Notes under the pieces: model-generated
Told to the model about the DNA's origin: nothing
The model's database searches: none
The model's input: the letters and a program-made list of their open reading frames with translations, nothing else
Part shown: positions 23,873-36,830 of the stretch, one piece after another
Numbering within the stretch: the stretch's first letter is position 1
Layout: each line of letters opens with the position of its first letter
Made by a program: the position numbers and the translations under genes
Assembly: GCA_025403435.1 (NCBI GenBank)
Contig: CM046332.1
Coordinates: forward strand, 4,661,596 to 4,725,595
Length of the DNA: 64,000 nucleotides
Direction: 5' to 3'
Source: Artocarpus heterophyllus
Taxonomy: Eukaryota > Streptophyta > Magnoliopsida > Rosales > Moraceae

Positions 23873-25389
23873 ACAGAGGCCATGAACATAGAGATGAAGT
23901 CTATGGAGACTAATCGGGTTGGGAGCTTGTGGATCTTCCCGAAGGGGTAAAACCCATAGGGTGTAAGTGGATCTAAAAGAGGAAAAGAGGAGTGGATGGA
24001 AAGGTCGAAACCTTTAAGGCTAGACTGGTAGCTAAGGGTTATACGCAAAAGGAAGGAATCGATTATGAGGAAACCTTTTTGCCTGTAGCCATGCTTAAGT
24101 CCATCCGGATTCTCTTGTCCATAGCTGTCGCTCTCGACTACGAGATTTGACAGATGGATGTCAAGACAACTTTTCTAAATGGCTATCTTGATGGGTCCAT
24201 TTATATGGAACAACCAGACGGGTTCAAGGTCGCAGGTCAAGAGGGTAAGGTTTGTAAGCTGCTAAAGTCAATTTATGGACTTAAGCAGGCTTCTCGTTCT
24301 TGGAACATAAGATTTGATCAAGTGATCAAGACTTATGGGTTCTCACAAAATGTGGATGAATCATGTGTTTACAAACACATTAAGAATGGGAAGGTGGTTT
24401 TTCTTCTGCTCTATGTAGATGACATTCTGCTAATTGGCAATGATGTTGGGGCATTGTCATCGATCAAATTATGATTGACCAAGCAGTTTGACATGAAGGA
24501 CTTGGGTGAGGCTAATTTTGTTCTCGGTATCCAGATCTTTCGGGATAGGCAGAACAGAATGATAGCTTTATCTCAGGCTGGGTACATAGATAAAATTCTC
24601 AAGAGGTTTACAATGCAGGATTCCAAGAAAGGTGGGCAACCATCTAGATCTAGAATTACTCTTTCTAAGAAAGACTCTCCAAAGTCTTATGAAGAAAGAG
24701 AATACATGAAGAAGGTGCCTTATGCTTAGGCAGTGGGTAGTCTCATGTATGCCATGCTATGCACACGACCGGATATTAGCTATGCGTTCGGGATTGTAAG
24801 TCAATTTCTGGCGGATCCAGGACCGAACCATTGGGTTACGGTAAAGCATATTTTCAAGTACCTGAGAAGGACTCGAGGGTATATGCTTGTGTATTCGGGT
24901 GAGGACATAACTCCTCTAGGATACACTAACTCAGATTTTCAATCCTGTCTGGATTCTAAGAAATCGACTTTGGGGTTTGTGTTTACTTTGGGCGACGGTG
25001 CCATCAGTTGGAGAAGTGCAAAGCAAGATTGCACTTCGGATTCAACGATGGAGGCCGAGTATGTGGCGGCTAGTGATGCTTCAAAAGAAGCAGTGTGGCT
25101 CTGCAAGTTCCTTGGGGATCTTGAGGTAGTTCCTGGTATGGATAAAGCAGTATCATTGTACTGTGATAACAGTGCAGCGGTAGCTAATACTAAGAAACTA
25201 AGATTTCACAAGAAGAGTAAGCATATTGATCAGAAGTATCATGTGATAAAGGACTTCGTTGAGGGCGGGCATGTCACGGTGTGCAAGATCACGTCAGAGG
25301 ACAATTTAGCTGATTCATTTACAAAGACACTTACTAGGGATGCGCAATTTGTTGTATTTACTCACTTAGTGCAAGTGGGAGATTGTTAG
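23873..25389 (+). pseudogene. pol: Copia reverse transcriptase and RNase H
   Basis: Continuation of the polyprotein. A one-base loss near 23919 shifts the frame, after which the RT is readable with stops near 23973, 24148, 24472 and 24727. Motifs: [20 protein letters not shown] near 24010, QMDVKTTFLNGYLDGSIYME at 24151, SIYGLKQASRSW near 24270, and the intact catalytic box LLLYVDDILLIGND near 24405. RNase H (24733-25389) has GYTNSDFQSCLDSKKSTLGF, STMEAEYVAAS, YCDNSAA and HIDQKYH, so its acidic residues appear intact. The stop of this frame (TAG 25387-25389) lies inside the 3' LTR. Most of the stops are what a C-to-T change on one strand would give at Trp or Gln codons. Confidence 0.9.
25373..25383 (+). 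other. Polypurine tract of the copia element
   Basis: AAGTGGGAGAT directly before TGTTAGACATG of the 3' LTR, the usual copia arrangement. Confidence 0.75.
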
Positions 25390-27215
25390 ACATGTATGCC
25401 CTAAGGAGTAAAAATGTAATACGTTTTTGGAGACATTATTATCAATAAAGAATTTATTCATTTATATATACCAAATCCTATCCTCTTTACGTTCATATTT
25501 GTTGAATGTATGTTAAGCAAACAGTAGTCTAAGACTGTCAGTCTAAACCTTAAGAATTGGGCATATGATGGACTGATTATGCAGAAGACACTATTCTTAA
25601 GGCGACGGTCTAAAACATATGATCCACAATTGAGGGAATAAAGCTAGGCGCTTCATTCATGTAAAGATTGTTATGTTGTCTATATCCCTTTTGGGAGATG
25701 GTTTGTCTTGACCATCGGAGTTGGACTCCGTGAATAGAAACATTGGCACGTTGTCATAGGTGACGATGTGTTGGATCGGAACGTAAAGTGAATTGATTTG
25801 GATTAATAATTCTGTCTCGGTAAATCGATTCACTTTAGACAATCATTTGTATTGTATCGTAATCCTGAGATGAATAGTGAGCCTGTTGTCTCGACTTGTG
25901 TCTTTTGATGTGCCAAAGGGTAACACCCACATCTCAATAGTGGTATGCATGCCGGTACGTTGGAGGCATGACTCTTGATAACATAGACTTGTTATTTATA
26001 GATATGGAATCCATAGCTCCTCTTTAGGAGTAATGATATCCTCTTATATGCATTGTCCTGTAATTGGAAAACTAAAGCACTCAACCATTTGGATACATAG
26101 GTGTAACCGAATGGTATACTATCTTTGGATAGTAAGTTTTCTGATGGTGAGATAATGGAACGTAAGATAAAAATAATCAGGAAGGTAAGACAGAACTTGT
26201 CCTTAAGCCGATTATGGATTTTTATATGGGGATACGATACACTATGATATGTCATGGAGACTTGTCTATACGAGCTTCGTAATTCTATAAAGTTCGAGAG
26301 TGCAGCTCCAAGCTTTTAGTGGAGTAGCATTGGAGTTGATAATTGTGAAATGTATATCTGGGATATTAGGTTTCATAATTATCATGAGCTTGAACTTTAT
26401 AGGTCCATTTTGGTCCCCTTTGCTAGCTCACAAAATCCTGTAACGACACGGCGTGCTTTTTCGATAATTGGTGACTTATGTCGGATTTATCCAATTGGTT
26501 TAAAATTTGGAAGAATTAAATAATTCATGTCTGTTTATCAGTGGAATTAATTTTGTAAGAAATTAATTTAAGATAAACTTGTTGAATTATTGGGATCAAA
26601 TAATTCTTGTTTGTTTATCAGTTGATTTAATTTTGGATAAATTAGATCAAGATAAACTTGTAGAATTATTGTGAATTGATTTATTTTCTTAGAGATTATC
26701 TTGATAAAGTTTGTTTTGATCAGATAACTTCTGTATTGGGTTATTTGAATCAAAACTGAGACTTTATCCTATAGAATCTCGGGTGGAAAATAAAAGATTC
26801 GCAGAGATATTTTCGCGGGAGTTTGGCCTGCCGAATGACGTGTTCGACCTGTCGATGGGGCCTGTTCGGCCTGCCGATTAGGCTGTTCGACCTGCCCATC
26901 AGCAAGTGATAAGATTATGCATTTTCACACGGATCTTATCAGATATTGATCCGAACTTGATTCTGTTTCGAGTTTTTGAGGCCTAATCTGATAAGGACTG
27001 ACCCAGGACCAATAGCTATATAAAGAGAGTGAGTCTCATGATTTGCTTAGATCAATTGAGAGATTAAGAGTGATACTCTTCTAGTGAGCATCTAAAAACT
27101 CCCTGAGAGCTTTTGTTCACAAATCACGAACACTAGCTTTAGTTTCTCTTTATTGGTTGGAAGGAGAGTCACCGGTGGAAGAGCTGTATGTGTGAGCCCA
27201 CACTCACTCCGGTTG
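25384..27215 (+). repeat. Copia 3' LTR (copy c), first part
   Basis: 1832 bp closely similar to copy a. Ends in CCGGTTG, where a gypsy LTR has inserted. Contains a 4-unit palindrome array (26822-26900) and TATATAAA at 27017-27024. Continues at 29393. Confidence 0.9.
26822..26900. repeat. Palindrome array in copia 3' LTR (copy c)
   Basis: Units at 26822, 26843, 26865 and 26886 (spacing 21, 22, 21 bp) built on TTCGGCCTGCCGAT. Confidence 0.8.
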
Positions 27216-29387
27216 TGTAACGCCCCAAAACTTATTTAATGTTATTGTAATATAAATGATGGATTAGTGCGCCATAATTGATGTTTTAACATTAATTTGA
27301 TTACTTGGTTGGATTTTGAATTTTTGGTTGTTTTGTTAATTTAATGAATTCAAATGATTTCTTATTATTTTAAAATGATGTTTCAAGTTTTAAAACAAAA
27401 CAATTTGTAAAATGTTAAAAATACTCTGTTTTACAAAACCGTGGGCAGCACATGACTTTCGCACAGTAAAACCGCCCACCGATTTCCTCTATTTATTTCC
27501 TTTCTCTCCCTCTCTCTCTTCACTCTGCTCACTTCTCTCTCTCTATCATCATCTCTCTCGGCTCCTCTCTTCTCTCCCTACTTCTCTCTCAAATTTTTGA
27601 AATCAAATTCAAATCCAAGCTTCAGGTTAGCAAGGAGGAAGCTCAGGGACGTGAGTTAGCAACCGAGAACACGGATTTAAGCTTTGATTCGAGGTTAGTT
27701 TTGAAATTTCTAAAATTTTTTCAAAATTTTCAATTTTGTACATTTTTGAAATCTAGGTTTGTTTAAGCTTAGAAAACCTTGGATTTGAGTTAAATGAACT
27801 TAGAACAACTAGAATCGAAGCTTAGATTGAAGAAAAACGGATTGAATTCAAGATTTTTCATTTTTCTCCTTATTTTCTCATTTTCGAATTTTTGAGTTTA
27901 AATCTTGTTTAAATGAGTCCAAATGTGTTCTACTATGTTTTTCTATCAACTATGATTGTTTTCTATGCCTAGGATTTGAGAAAAACAGGTTAAATCAATA
28001 TTTGTGTTTTGGGGATCGGGAAAACCCGTGGCTGAATTTTTGGGTTTTCCTAATTCAGCAGGCCGGATCACGTGTTTGGCAGGCCGAAATAGGGATCGGC
28101 AGGCCGGTGTTCTTCCGTCTGGCAGACCAAACCTGGGGAAATGACCGGCCGACCGGACCTAGCTTCCAGCAGGCCAAACTGTACAGTTCGGCCGGCCGAA
28201 GCAGGGAGTCCAGTAGGCCGGCCGAGGCATGGAAAATTTTGTGATTTTCACCCGTTTTTACTGTTTTGAACCCTGATTTAAATTCCAACCTTATAGGATG
28301 ATTTTAAAGGTACAAATGGCACACTAGGACATCATGAAATGGTTTAGTAACATAGAATGTCTTGAACTAGATATTGATCGACTTAGTTTGTATCTAGGAT
28401 CGTTCGTGATTCCACGGAGCTAACGTATAGCGGACCGGGATTACGATGTGGGGCACCGGCATGAGTATCGAGGTAGGACTTCTACCCCATTTCTTTGGTA
28501 GCCTGGTTTTGAAATGATTTGGCTTTCAAAAGGATTTCTATTAAAATGTTTTCAACGGTTGTTTGAAAAATGAATTTATCGGTTATATTTTAATAAACCG
28601 TGAACTGAAATGAACTTCATAATGAATGTAAATGACAACACTCGGTAATTGGGTTTGAACGATAATGATAATAAACATATAGGCATGATGCCATATCAGA
28701 GATCGGGTCGTGTAGCGATCGACCTTAGGGACAGGTCCTGAAACTCAGCTCGGCCACTACGGTGGTGATATTATTATGGTTTGCCTAAGAAAAAGAAAAT
28801 GATATTTCTGGTTGTCCAAGTAAACTGTTCTGGGTAAGGATGGTTTTACTTAAATTTGCTTATTTATTTATTTACTCAAAGTTTCTTTTAAATAACTCCT
28901 GAATAATGTCACGTTTCTTTAAATTAAATTATTTTATAAAACTTAGTCCTACTGAGCCTTTCACTCACGTTTTATTTGTTTTAAATTTCCCCCTTTAGGT
29001 GGTTTTCAATTTAGGTTTGGAGAGGAATCTTTGGACAGGACTCAGGAGTAATAGAAGAATTAATTTATCTTTTGTATCATTTAATCAAGACATGTAAGAT
29101 CTTAACTTTATTTGTACCTGGACTGTGATTGTATTTATGATATTGTCAGTACCATGTGTGTGCACAAGTTGTGGGTCTGTGGGACCCATACTCGCGGCTT
29201 TATTGTTTAATTATTATTCGTTTAATGTTTTAAATTGCTTAGTGAATATGAACTCTTTATAAAGTGTTTTAATGAACCCCACATTTTATACTTAATTCAA
29301 CCCCTTAAACTCTGGATTTTAATTAAATTCTCCTTTAATTAACTTAAATAATCCGCCACGTCACCTCCCGTACCCCGGGACGTGATA
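27216..29387 (+). mobile_element. Gypsy-type solo LTR (family C) inside the copia 3' LTR
   Basis: 2172 bp starting TGTAACGCCCC and ending GGGACGTGATA, flanked by GGTTG at 27211-27215 and 29388-29392. Copia copy b at about 20905 shows the unoccupied site. Termini and size fit a chromovirus-type gypsy LTR; no internal coding sequence remains. A CT-rich block (27497-27590) follows a TATTTATTTCC stretch that may be promoter. An 8-unit palindrome array lies at 28053-28226. A diverged relative lies at 51881-53833. Confidence 0.88.
28053..28226. repeat. Palindrome array in gypsy LTR family C
   Basis: Eight units, for example TTTGGCAGGCCGAA, ATCGGCAGGCCGG and TTCGGCCGGCCGAAG, starting near 28053, 28075, 28096, 28118, 28144, 28165, 28187 and 28209; spacing 21-26 bp. 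Confidence 0.82.
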
Positions 29388-29392
29388 GGTTG

Positions 29393-29595
29393 TGGATAGA
29401 GAATAGCAAAGAAGACTAGTTAGTTGAGGCTCTTCTAGAACGTTACTTCTCTACACAGGTTGTGGAGGTTCTTCAACACACAAAGGTTAGTAAGATCTGT
29501 CTAATTTATACATATAGTATGTCAAACTTGTGTTTTGGAAATTACTTTGATATATAAGATTTTTTAAAATTCTGCTGCGTATTGTTTTTCCAACA
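29393..29595 (+). repeat. Copia 3' LTR (copy c), last part
   Basis: 203 bp continuing copy c after the gypsy insertion, ending TTTTTCCAACA at 29595 next to the second AAAAC. Together with 25384-27215 the LTR is 2035 bp. Confidence 0.9.
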
Positions 29596-29600
29596 AAAAC

Positions 29601-31485
29601 ATACTTTCAAACTTTTCATAAACTTCATCATGTTATAGGTGAGAATGTACTTACTTGACTTGCTTAGTAAACCTTAATTTTAGATGACGTTGGCGCGGTC
29701 TCGATGTGCTCAATTCTTGGAGTGTTTATGTCATTCATTCATATACACATAAAATTAATATTCATCTTCATGAAATCATCCAATACCATAATACATTATC
29801 CATGCTTTCATCTCTAGAAATACTAATACAAAAATACATTTTACTAACTTTTAAAACATTCAAATAAAATTGTAATAGAAAAACTTGCCTGACCGTTAAG
29901 AATTCACCACTCAATAATTCACAATTCACATACTATTAAAGCATAAAACTTTGCAAAGACCAAGTTAACATATATATACATTACTCTAATTTTTCTTTAG
30001 TCATAAGAATTCCATTTGACAATTAAAACAAGTCACAAAATTCATAACATGTAATCTGCCAATATAAACAGAACAGTAAGCAGCCCTAAATAAAATCTAT
30101 ATAATAAATTATCTATATCATAAAATAAGTTAATAAAAATTCCTACATATAATAAACACATAAAACTACAACATATCCAAAATTTAGCTTCACACATATT
30201 CGAAACAATTCAAAACATACATTTGAACTCAAGAGTAAAATTAACTTTACATACATAAGGCAGTGAACACCATTAGATAAGCATTCTAAAATAAATTAAA
30301 TAAAATTACTTTGACCCTGAATTTTTTTTTGGCAATCTATAAACACATAAATACAATACCACACAAAGTTTTGTTATCAAATAAATTCATTTAGCCATAA
30401 TAAAAAGTCACATAGTCAAGAAGGCTAGAATTTACAAGTCTGACAACAACAAAAACCTAACTAACAAAATTTTCAATAACTCTTAAACTACTCATAGAAA
30501 AGCTATGAAACTTTCCAGATCATAACCTAACATATAAATGAATATTTCTCCAAAATTTCATATAAATCACTATTCATTTGCCCCAAGAACATAGACTACA
30601 ATTTTGTAAAACCTAACCTATCAGCAACAACTTGAACATGGGTGGCAGAGAATAAAAACTCAATATCTTCGCATAGAAAACTCCAAATAATGTGAACTAT
30701 GAGGAACATTATTAACATATATATAAACATCATACTAAAATCTCATAGAAATTGGACACTTGTAGACAGAGTTATAGGAGACGGAATTATAGAGAAAATG
30801 CAATTACAGAAATAAACCTAGAATGCATTCTTACCTCAATAAGGACCTTCTCTAACTTTTCTTTGAATTTGGCTAAAAGAAAACCTTGAGATTCCTTGAT
30901 ATTGTCCATGACCCTACAACAAATATGGAGGAGAAGAAGATGAAGAAAACATGAATACTTTAGGTTGAAGGAGTAGAGAGATATGTGAGGAATGGAGGAG
31001 TTTGAATGAAATTGTTTGGTGTTCTCTTTGGAAGTAGAAATTTTTTTTGAATTGGATGAGGAGAATTCTTGATCAAGGAGGAGAAAATAGAGAAGATGGT
31101 CTAAAAATAATCAGGAACACAATGATGACATTTTAACCAAACATACATAGGATTTCAAATGAGACAACAAATCAATTATTTCAGAAATAGAAGGACAGAA
31201 GAGAAAGTAAAATTCCTAAATTTGCTCCACTTACCTAATTTTATTTGTCAAAATAGGAAACCTTATCATAAAAATCCAATCACCATAAAAAGTCAAATAT
31301 TCCCTCACATAAAATAAGGAAATAATAATTATAGGCCAATCAGACAAAAATTACAACCCATTAATTTATAATCATCATTGCTACATTTTTTTTGAGATTT
31401 TTTGCATATTGCTCGTCAGTAGTCCTCGACTTGCCGACTACCAGGATCGGCCTACCATTACATGCAAAATGGCAGGTGTTGCACA
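29601..31485 (-). repeat. Gypsy LTR (family A, copy 2), right part
   Basis: Resumes the LTR begun at 14636; the GTTATAGGTGAGAATGTACTTAC block matches those near 700 and 62800. On the minus strand it appears to start TGTGCAACACC at 31485, a decayed TGTAACG-type terminus, giving an LTR of about 3.0 kb without the insertion. Two palindrome units lie near 31430-31460. No credible ORFs. Confidence 0.6.
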
Positions 31486-32225
31486 GCATAAATTAATAAT
31501 CGTTTCTTTGGCCATTAATTTTATTAACAGAGCTGCTAAGGGAGATTAATAATAAAATTAATATGAGTGTATAACCATCGTTTCACTATTTCATCCATGA
31601 TTTATAATCACCACCTAGGGGTGTGCAATGATAAATCATGCTAAAATACCTTATCCTCTTTGAAATCAAACTGGTCCATGATGAAGTCTCTTCCTAGAGG
31701 TCGGAACTACCATGTGCTACCTGTGGACCAATGATGGAGGCCTTAGGTCCTTTCTTTGAAAACCTTCTCCCACTTAATCTTTTAAAATCAAGGTTTTATT
31801 TTAAAAAAACATACATGAACAATTTTTAATGAGCGGCACTCCCTATTTTATATGACATGTTATCAACATACATGGCAAATCATATTATAATGTAGACAAG
31901 CAAAGTAATCATGCAAAGCTACAAGTAAAATAATAATAAATAGTCATAATACCATGGTTCTACCCTAGAGAAAAGAAATCAAAGATTACAAGAGATAAAT
32001 CGAAACATATTACCAATTCTTCATCTTGAATCTTCAAATTGTATCCTTCTTCATGTATTATTTATCTTTAAGCCTTCAATCTCGCATAGATCAAATATTT
32101 CATATTTTTGGTTATATCCAAATTTAATGTTTCTTATAATTGTCCCAAAAATAAAATCAATACTGCATTGAAAAATACACCTTTTCTAAAAAACCACAAC
32201 TCTCTACTAGTATATTGATCTGTGT

Positions 32226-32436
32226 AATTGGCCTGTCAATCACAACCCTTTAGCCTATCGACCCTCATAGTCCAGCTTGTCGATCATGATAGATTGGCTT
32301 GCCAAACTTGAAAGTTGGCCTGCCGCTACAACCATTAGAATTCTACCCCATGAATGGCCTGTCGATCCTAGAGGTTTAGCCTGTCAAATTGCGACCATCG
32401 ACCAGCCGAACTTGAGGGTTTGGTCTGCCAACCGAG
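32226..32436. repeat. Palindrome array in the minus-strand copia leader
   Basis: Decayed counterpart of 18256-18440, with units such as TTGGCTTGCCAAAC, TTGGCCTGCCGC and ATGGCCTGTCGAT at about 21-25-bp steps. Confidence 0.65.
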
Positions 32437-33440
32437 TAGAAATCACAACTTCTAGAAAATGTAGTTTATGCAATTTTTTAATCTTATTTTTAGCAATTCA
32501 AAAACATAAAATTAGAGACTCAAGAAATACTTGTGGAACGCTATCATCCATCTTCTACATTCTTCTTCTCTGAATGATTACTTAATTACAAAATTTTTAC
32601 GAATTTAAAATTAAAAAATAATTTCTAGATAATGATGATAGACCACCATCTAATTATATGAAAAACCTAAATATAGTTTCTAACCTCTAAAGAACCATAA
32701 CCAACACAAATTATTTAATTAATTAATAATTAAATAATAATTTAATCAACCATAATTAATTAATAAACTTCATAATATAATTCCATGACAACATAAATAT
32801 ATAAAAACCTTAGAGTGCCAGCTCTCTAAAAAGTTAAATTCAGGCATAGAAGAGACCAAGATCACATAATTTATTCATATAGCATGATCATAAACTCGTA
32901 AATTTATGTAAAAACCTTGCTCTAATACCAATTGTTGGAAAAACAATACGTAGTAGAAATTTTAAAACTTTTAATCAGAGTATTTTCTAAAACACGAGTT
33001 TAACATGCTATATGCATAAATAAACCAAATCTTACTAATCTCATTTGTTAAAGAGCTCCCGCAATCTATGAAGAAAAGGTTATTCTAAAAGAGCCTCAAC
33101 CAACTGGCCTTCTTTGCTATTCTCTATCCATGATGAAGTGCGTGTGGGCATACGTCGTTCAACTCTTCCCTAGTGACTCTTCTTCTAACCAATTAAGAAA
33201 ACCCAAAACTAAGGTTCGTGATTTGTGAACAATAGCTCTTCAGGGGAGTTTCAGAGACTCACAGTATAGAGTGCTCACTCTTAATTTTTCAATTGATCTT
33301 AATAACATAAAAGTCTCACTCCCTATTTATAGAGTTCATCCCTATGTTGGTCCTTATCAGATAAGGCTTCAAAAATTTAAATTTGGATCAATATTTGATA
33401 AAAAAAAATGCATAAAAATGCGTAATCTAATTATTGTTTG

Positions 33441-33500
33441 GTCGACAGGCTGAACTGGCAAATCGACCTACCGAACTTAGTCCATCAGTATGCCAAACTA
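33441..33500. repeat. Palindrome array in copia LTR copy d
   Basis: Three units at 33441, 33462 and 33484 (GTCGACAGGCTGAAC, ATCGACCTACCGAAC, ATCAGTATGCCAAAC), 21-22 bp apart. Confidence 0.65.
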
Positions 33501-34917
33501 ACGATAAATGATCCCCATAAATCTTTATTTCCCACTCAAGATTCTTAGGATAAAGCCTTAGTTTTAATTCAAATAACCCAATAGAGAAGCTATCTAATCA
33601 AAATAACCATGTCTAGATAATCTCTAGGAAAATAAATATTTTCGATAATTCAACAAGTTTATCTTGAATTAATTTTTTACAAAATTAATTGAACCGATAA
33701 ATAGACATGAATAATTCAATCCTATCGAATTTCAGCCAATCTAATAATTTAACATAAGTCACCAATTTATTAGAAAGCATGCCATATTGTTACAAGATTT
33801 ACTATAAGTGAGCAAAGGAGACCTGATGGACCTAAGTTCAAGCTCCCGATAATTATAAAACCTAATATCCTAGATATACATTCAATAATTATCAACTCTA
33901 ATGCTACTCCACTAAAAGCTTTGAGCTGCACTCTCAAACTACATAGAATTGTGAAGCCTAAATAGCTAAGTCTCCATGACACATCATAATGTATCGTATC
34001 CCTATAGGATTATCCATAATCGGCTTAAGGATAAATTCCATCTTATCTTCCTAATTATTATTCTCTTATGTTCCATTATCTCACTATCAAAAAACTTACC
34101 ATCCAAAGACAGCATGCCATTTGGTTATACCTATGTATCCAAATGGTTGTGCGCTCTAATTTTTCAATTATGGGATAACCCATATAAGATGAGATCAACT
34201 ACTCCTAAAGAGAAGCTATGGATTCCATATCTATGAATAACAAATCTATGCTATCAAGAGTCATGTCTCCAATGTACCAGAATATGTACCAACATAAAGT
34301 GTGGATGTCACCCTTTGGCACATCAAAAGACATAAATCAAGACAACAGGCCCATTATTCATCTCAAGATTAAGATACAACACATATGATTGTCTAAAGTG
34401 AATTGATTTCCTGAGATAGAATTATTAATCCAAATCAATTACACTTTATGTCTCGATCCAATACATCATCACCTATGACAATGTACCAATGTCTCTATTC
34501 ACAAAGTCCACCTCCGATGGCCAAGACAAACCATCTCCTATTAAGGATATAGAAAACATAACAATCTTTCCATGACTAAAGTGCCCAACTTTATTCCCTT
34601 GATTGCGGATTTTATGATTTAGACCATCACCTTTAGAATCATGTATTCCGCATAATTTATCCATCATATGCCTAATTCTAAAGGCTTAGACTAATAGTCT
34701 CAGACTTTTGTTTGCTTATCATACATCCAACAAATATGAACGTAAAGAGGAAAACATTTGGTATATGAATAATAAATAAATTCTTTATTGATAAAAATGC
34801 CTCCAAAAACATATTACATTTTTACTCCTTAGGTCATACATGTCTAACAATTTTTAAGTTTGAAATGATTAAGAGTGTTTATTAAGAAAGGAAAGAAAAA
34901 CACACCAAGGATGAAAA

Positions 34918-36656
34918 TGTCAAGACCTTCAAATTACAGATCAAAATTGTAATATTTTAATAAAATGAATCTCTCACGAAAAGAAAACTGATATTTTATT
35001 TTTCATGTCATTACGAGTTGCAAGGATATGTAAGTTTTATTTAAAATTGGTTATGATAGTTTTCTATGACCCCTTAAAAGCAAATGGTCATTTTTCATAA
35101 AAGGCCAAAACAGACTCTGAAATACCCGAATTAGGAAAACACCTCTTAGTGGGAATTTTTCTATAACCTAGAAGTATTAGGATGGTATAGTAAAATAGGA
35201 AGCTTAGTAAAGTTACAAGGCGTACGAAAAGCCCGTTAAGAGTAAAATCATCATTTTTAAAGAAACTGTTAGAATGGAACTAAGCCCTCCAAATTAGCAA
35301 AACGTCCTTAGGCAAAAAATGATCCGTATCACATTAAGTAACATAACCGTCAAGTAAGTCGGGAAATTTGACTAAAGGACATATAAGTTAGGTAAAGAAA
35401 AAGTAAATCGATAAGTTACGAGGTTAAATACAAGGAATGAATTGTTTACATTCCGTAATCGATCGAGTAGGTCGACAATAAGAAAGTTAGCTAATAGTCT
35501 AGTGTCATTTGAATAGGACACAAAGGCAACTAATAGAAGGGAAAGGATGGAGTTGGAATGCTAGAGTTATAAACAGGTAAGTTTCAAACCTCACTATAGC
35601 ACGATGGAAATGATTTTCAATGCTTTGAATATGTTTAAAGTATGTTTGCATTTATTGTGCATAATGTTTTAAAAATTCAAGTTATGATTTGTAATATGTT
35701 TGCAATTGCTATGTTTAATGATTTAGACATAGAGTCAAGTCATGCTAGTGCTTACTAAGATTACAAGGTTGGTAATCGAAACCTACATGTTAAAGATAAG
35801 TAAGTGCATACCAACCTTCTTAACATGAGGCACATAAGTTATATTAAAATTATGACCTCGTTGTTCGATGGTCTTAAGTCTTCCACAAGAGAAGCATTAT
35901 ATTTATGATCTCATAATTGTGATGTTGGTACAAAAACTTAAGCCTTCAAGATAAAGAAAAGATAAGAATGATGATTAGAAGTTCAAGCAAGTTAAGGATG
36001 ATAATAAGAAGCTTATAATTGAAAGTCCATAGTTGAGCATAAACAGAATCATATAGTATGATATTGTGTATATTCCCCTAAGTAACGATTTTATGAGGAA
36101 TGTTTTATGAAAAGCATTTTATCAGAATGCTTTTACAAGAAATGTTTATGAAAAACATTCATAAAAGTTGTTTTATGAGAAAGCTTTTAAAATAAAAGCT
36201 TTATGATGAATGTTTTAATGTTTTGTAAGATTATGTTTGAGCTTACTGAACAAAAGTTCATTATAAGTTTCTTCATACTGTAGGTAATCTTACAAGAAAC
36301 CAGTATGACTACTGAAGAGCTCAGTGTTGCGGCGACAGATGCGAAGGTTGGGTATGGATACCACTACAGCAATTTTTTTGCTATCCTAAAAAAAAGTTTT
36401 CCACTATTGGAATGGTATATTAAAAGTTTCCACAAAGTAAATGTTTATGTAAATGTTTTACGAAATGTTTTGAACAATTATAAAGTCAAGTTTTACACTC
36501 ATGTTTCAATTTACGTTGCCATGGAAGTCGCAACAGTTTTAAGAATGTTTCCAAGTATGTTTTGAAGAAAAAAATTTTACTTAGTATTTCTCTTAGAAAG
36601 TAAGATCAAGTTTAAGAAATGATGTTTAAGTTGTACCCAAAAGACGGGTCGTTATA
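34918..36656. repeat. Probable solo LTR of another gypsy family
   Basis: Runs from TGTCAAGACC to GGTCGTTATA, termini that form an imperfect inverted pair typical of gypsy LTRs. The 1.74-kb interior is non-coding. No flanking duplication was found (GAAAA left, GTACC right), so the ends are tentative. The short ORF at 36305-36565 has no recognisable domain. Confidence 0.45.
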
Positions 36657-36657
36657 G

Positions 36658-36830
36658 TACCATCTCCTCTCTCTACCCAATTTCTTATTTCAAGATTTAA
36701 CCTATCTATAAAGACTTCTAACAGGTATTTCCTAGAAAGACCATGGTGAAAGTACCTATCTAGCAAATCTTTATATCTCCACCAAATACTATAAAACGAT
36801 TCCAAGTGTTTTTGAGAAAAACTTGCGACA
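36658..36830 (-). pseudogene. gag: Athila-like gag relic
   Basis: One minus-strand frame reads about 50 residues with ESFYSIWWRYKDLLDRYFHH followed by a glycine and leucine. This matches the Athila-type gag core ESLYxAWERFKDLLxxCPHHG. The rest is not readable. It abuts the right edge of the LTR at 34918-36656, which probably inserted into it. Confidence 0.5.

Larger units (their letters stand above)
15740..29595 (+). mobile_element. Ty1/copia LTR retrotransposon carrying two nested solo LTRs
   Basis: Bounded by TGTTAGACATG at 15740 and CCAACA at 29595, with target duplication AAAAC at 15735-15739 and 29596-29600. Parts: 5' LTR 15740-17754; leader 17755-19078 and 21118-21451; gag-pol 21452-25389; 3' LTR 25384-27215 and 29393-29595. 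Two later insertions sit inside: a solo LTR of the same family (19079-21112) and a gypsy solo LTR (27216-29387). Domain order protease-integrase-RT-RNase H identifies copia. The long LTRs, long leader and iMet primer site suggest the Angela/BARE group, but that placement is tentative. The coding frame carries several stops. Confidence 0.9.
31488..34849 (-). mobile_element. Truncated minus-strand copy of the copia family (leader plus 5' LTR, copy d)
   Basis: On the minus strand: LTR 34849 down to 32934 (starts TGTTAGACATG, ends CCAACA), then a primer site (ATTGGTATTAGAG at 32921-32933), then the leader down to about 31488. There it stops homologous to position ~21190, before gag. The leader lacks the solo-LTR insertion seen at 19079 and so shows the original site. 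It has diverged more from copies a-c than they have from each other. No target duplication was found, so the truncation is probably a later deletion. Confidence 0.85.

Noticed and set aside
28002..28288. 80- and 77-residue ORFs over the palindrome array in gypsy family C
   Set aside because: Open only because the GC-rich array lacks stops. The equivalent region at 52489-52660 has different frames.
36305..36565. 86-residue plus-strand ORF
   Set aside because: Low-complexity composition inside a probable LTR; no motif.
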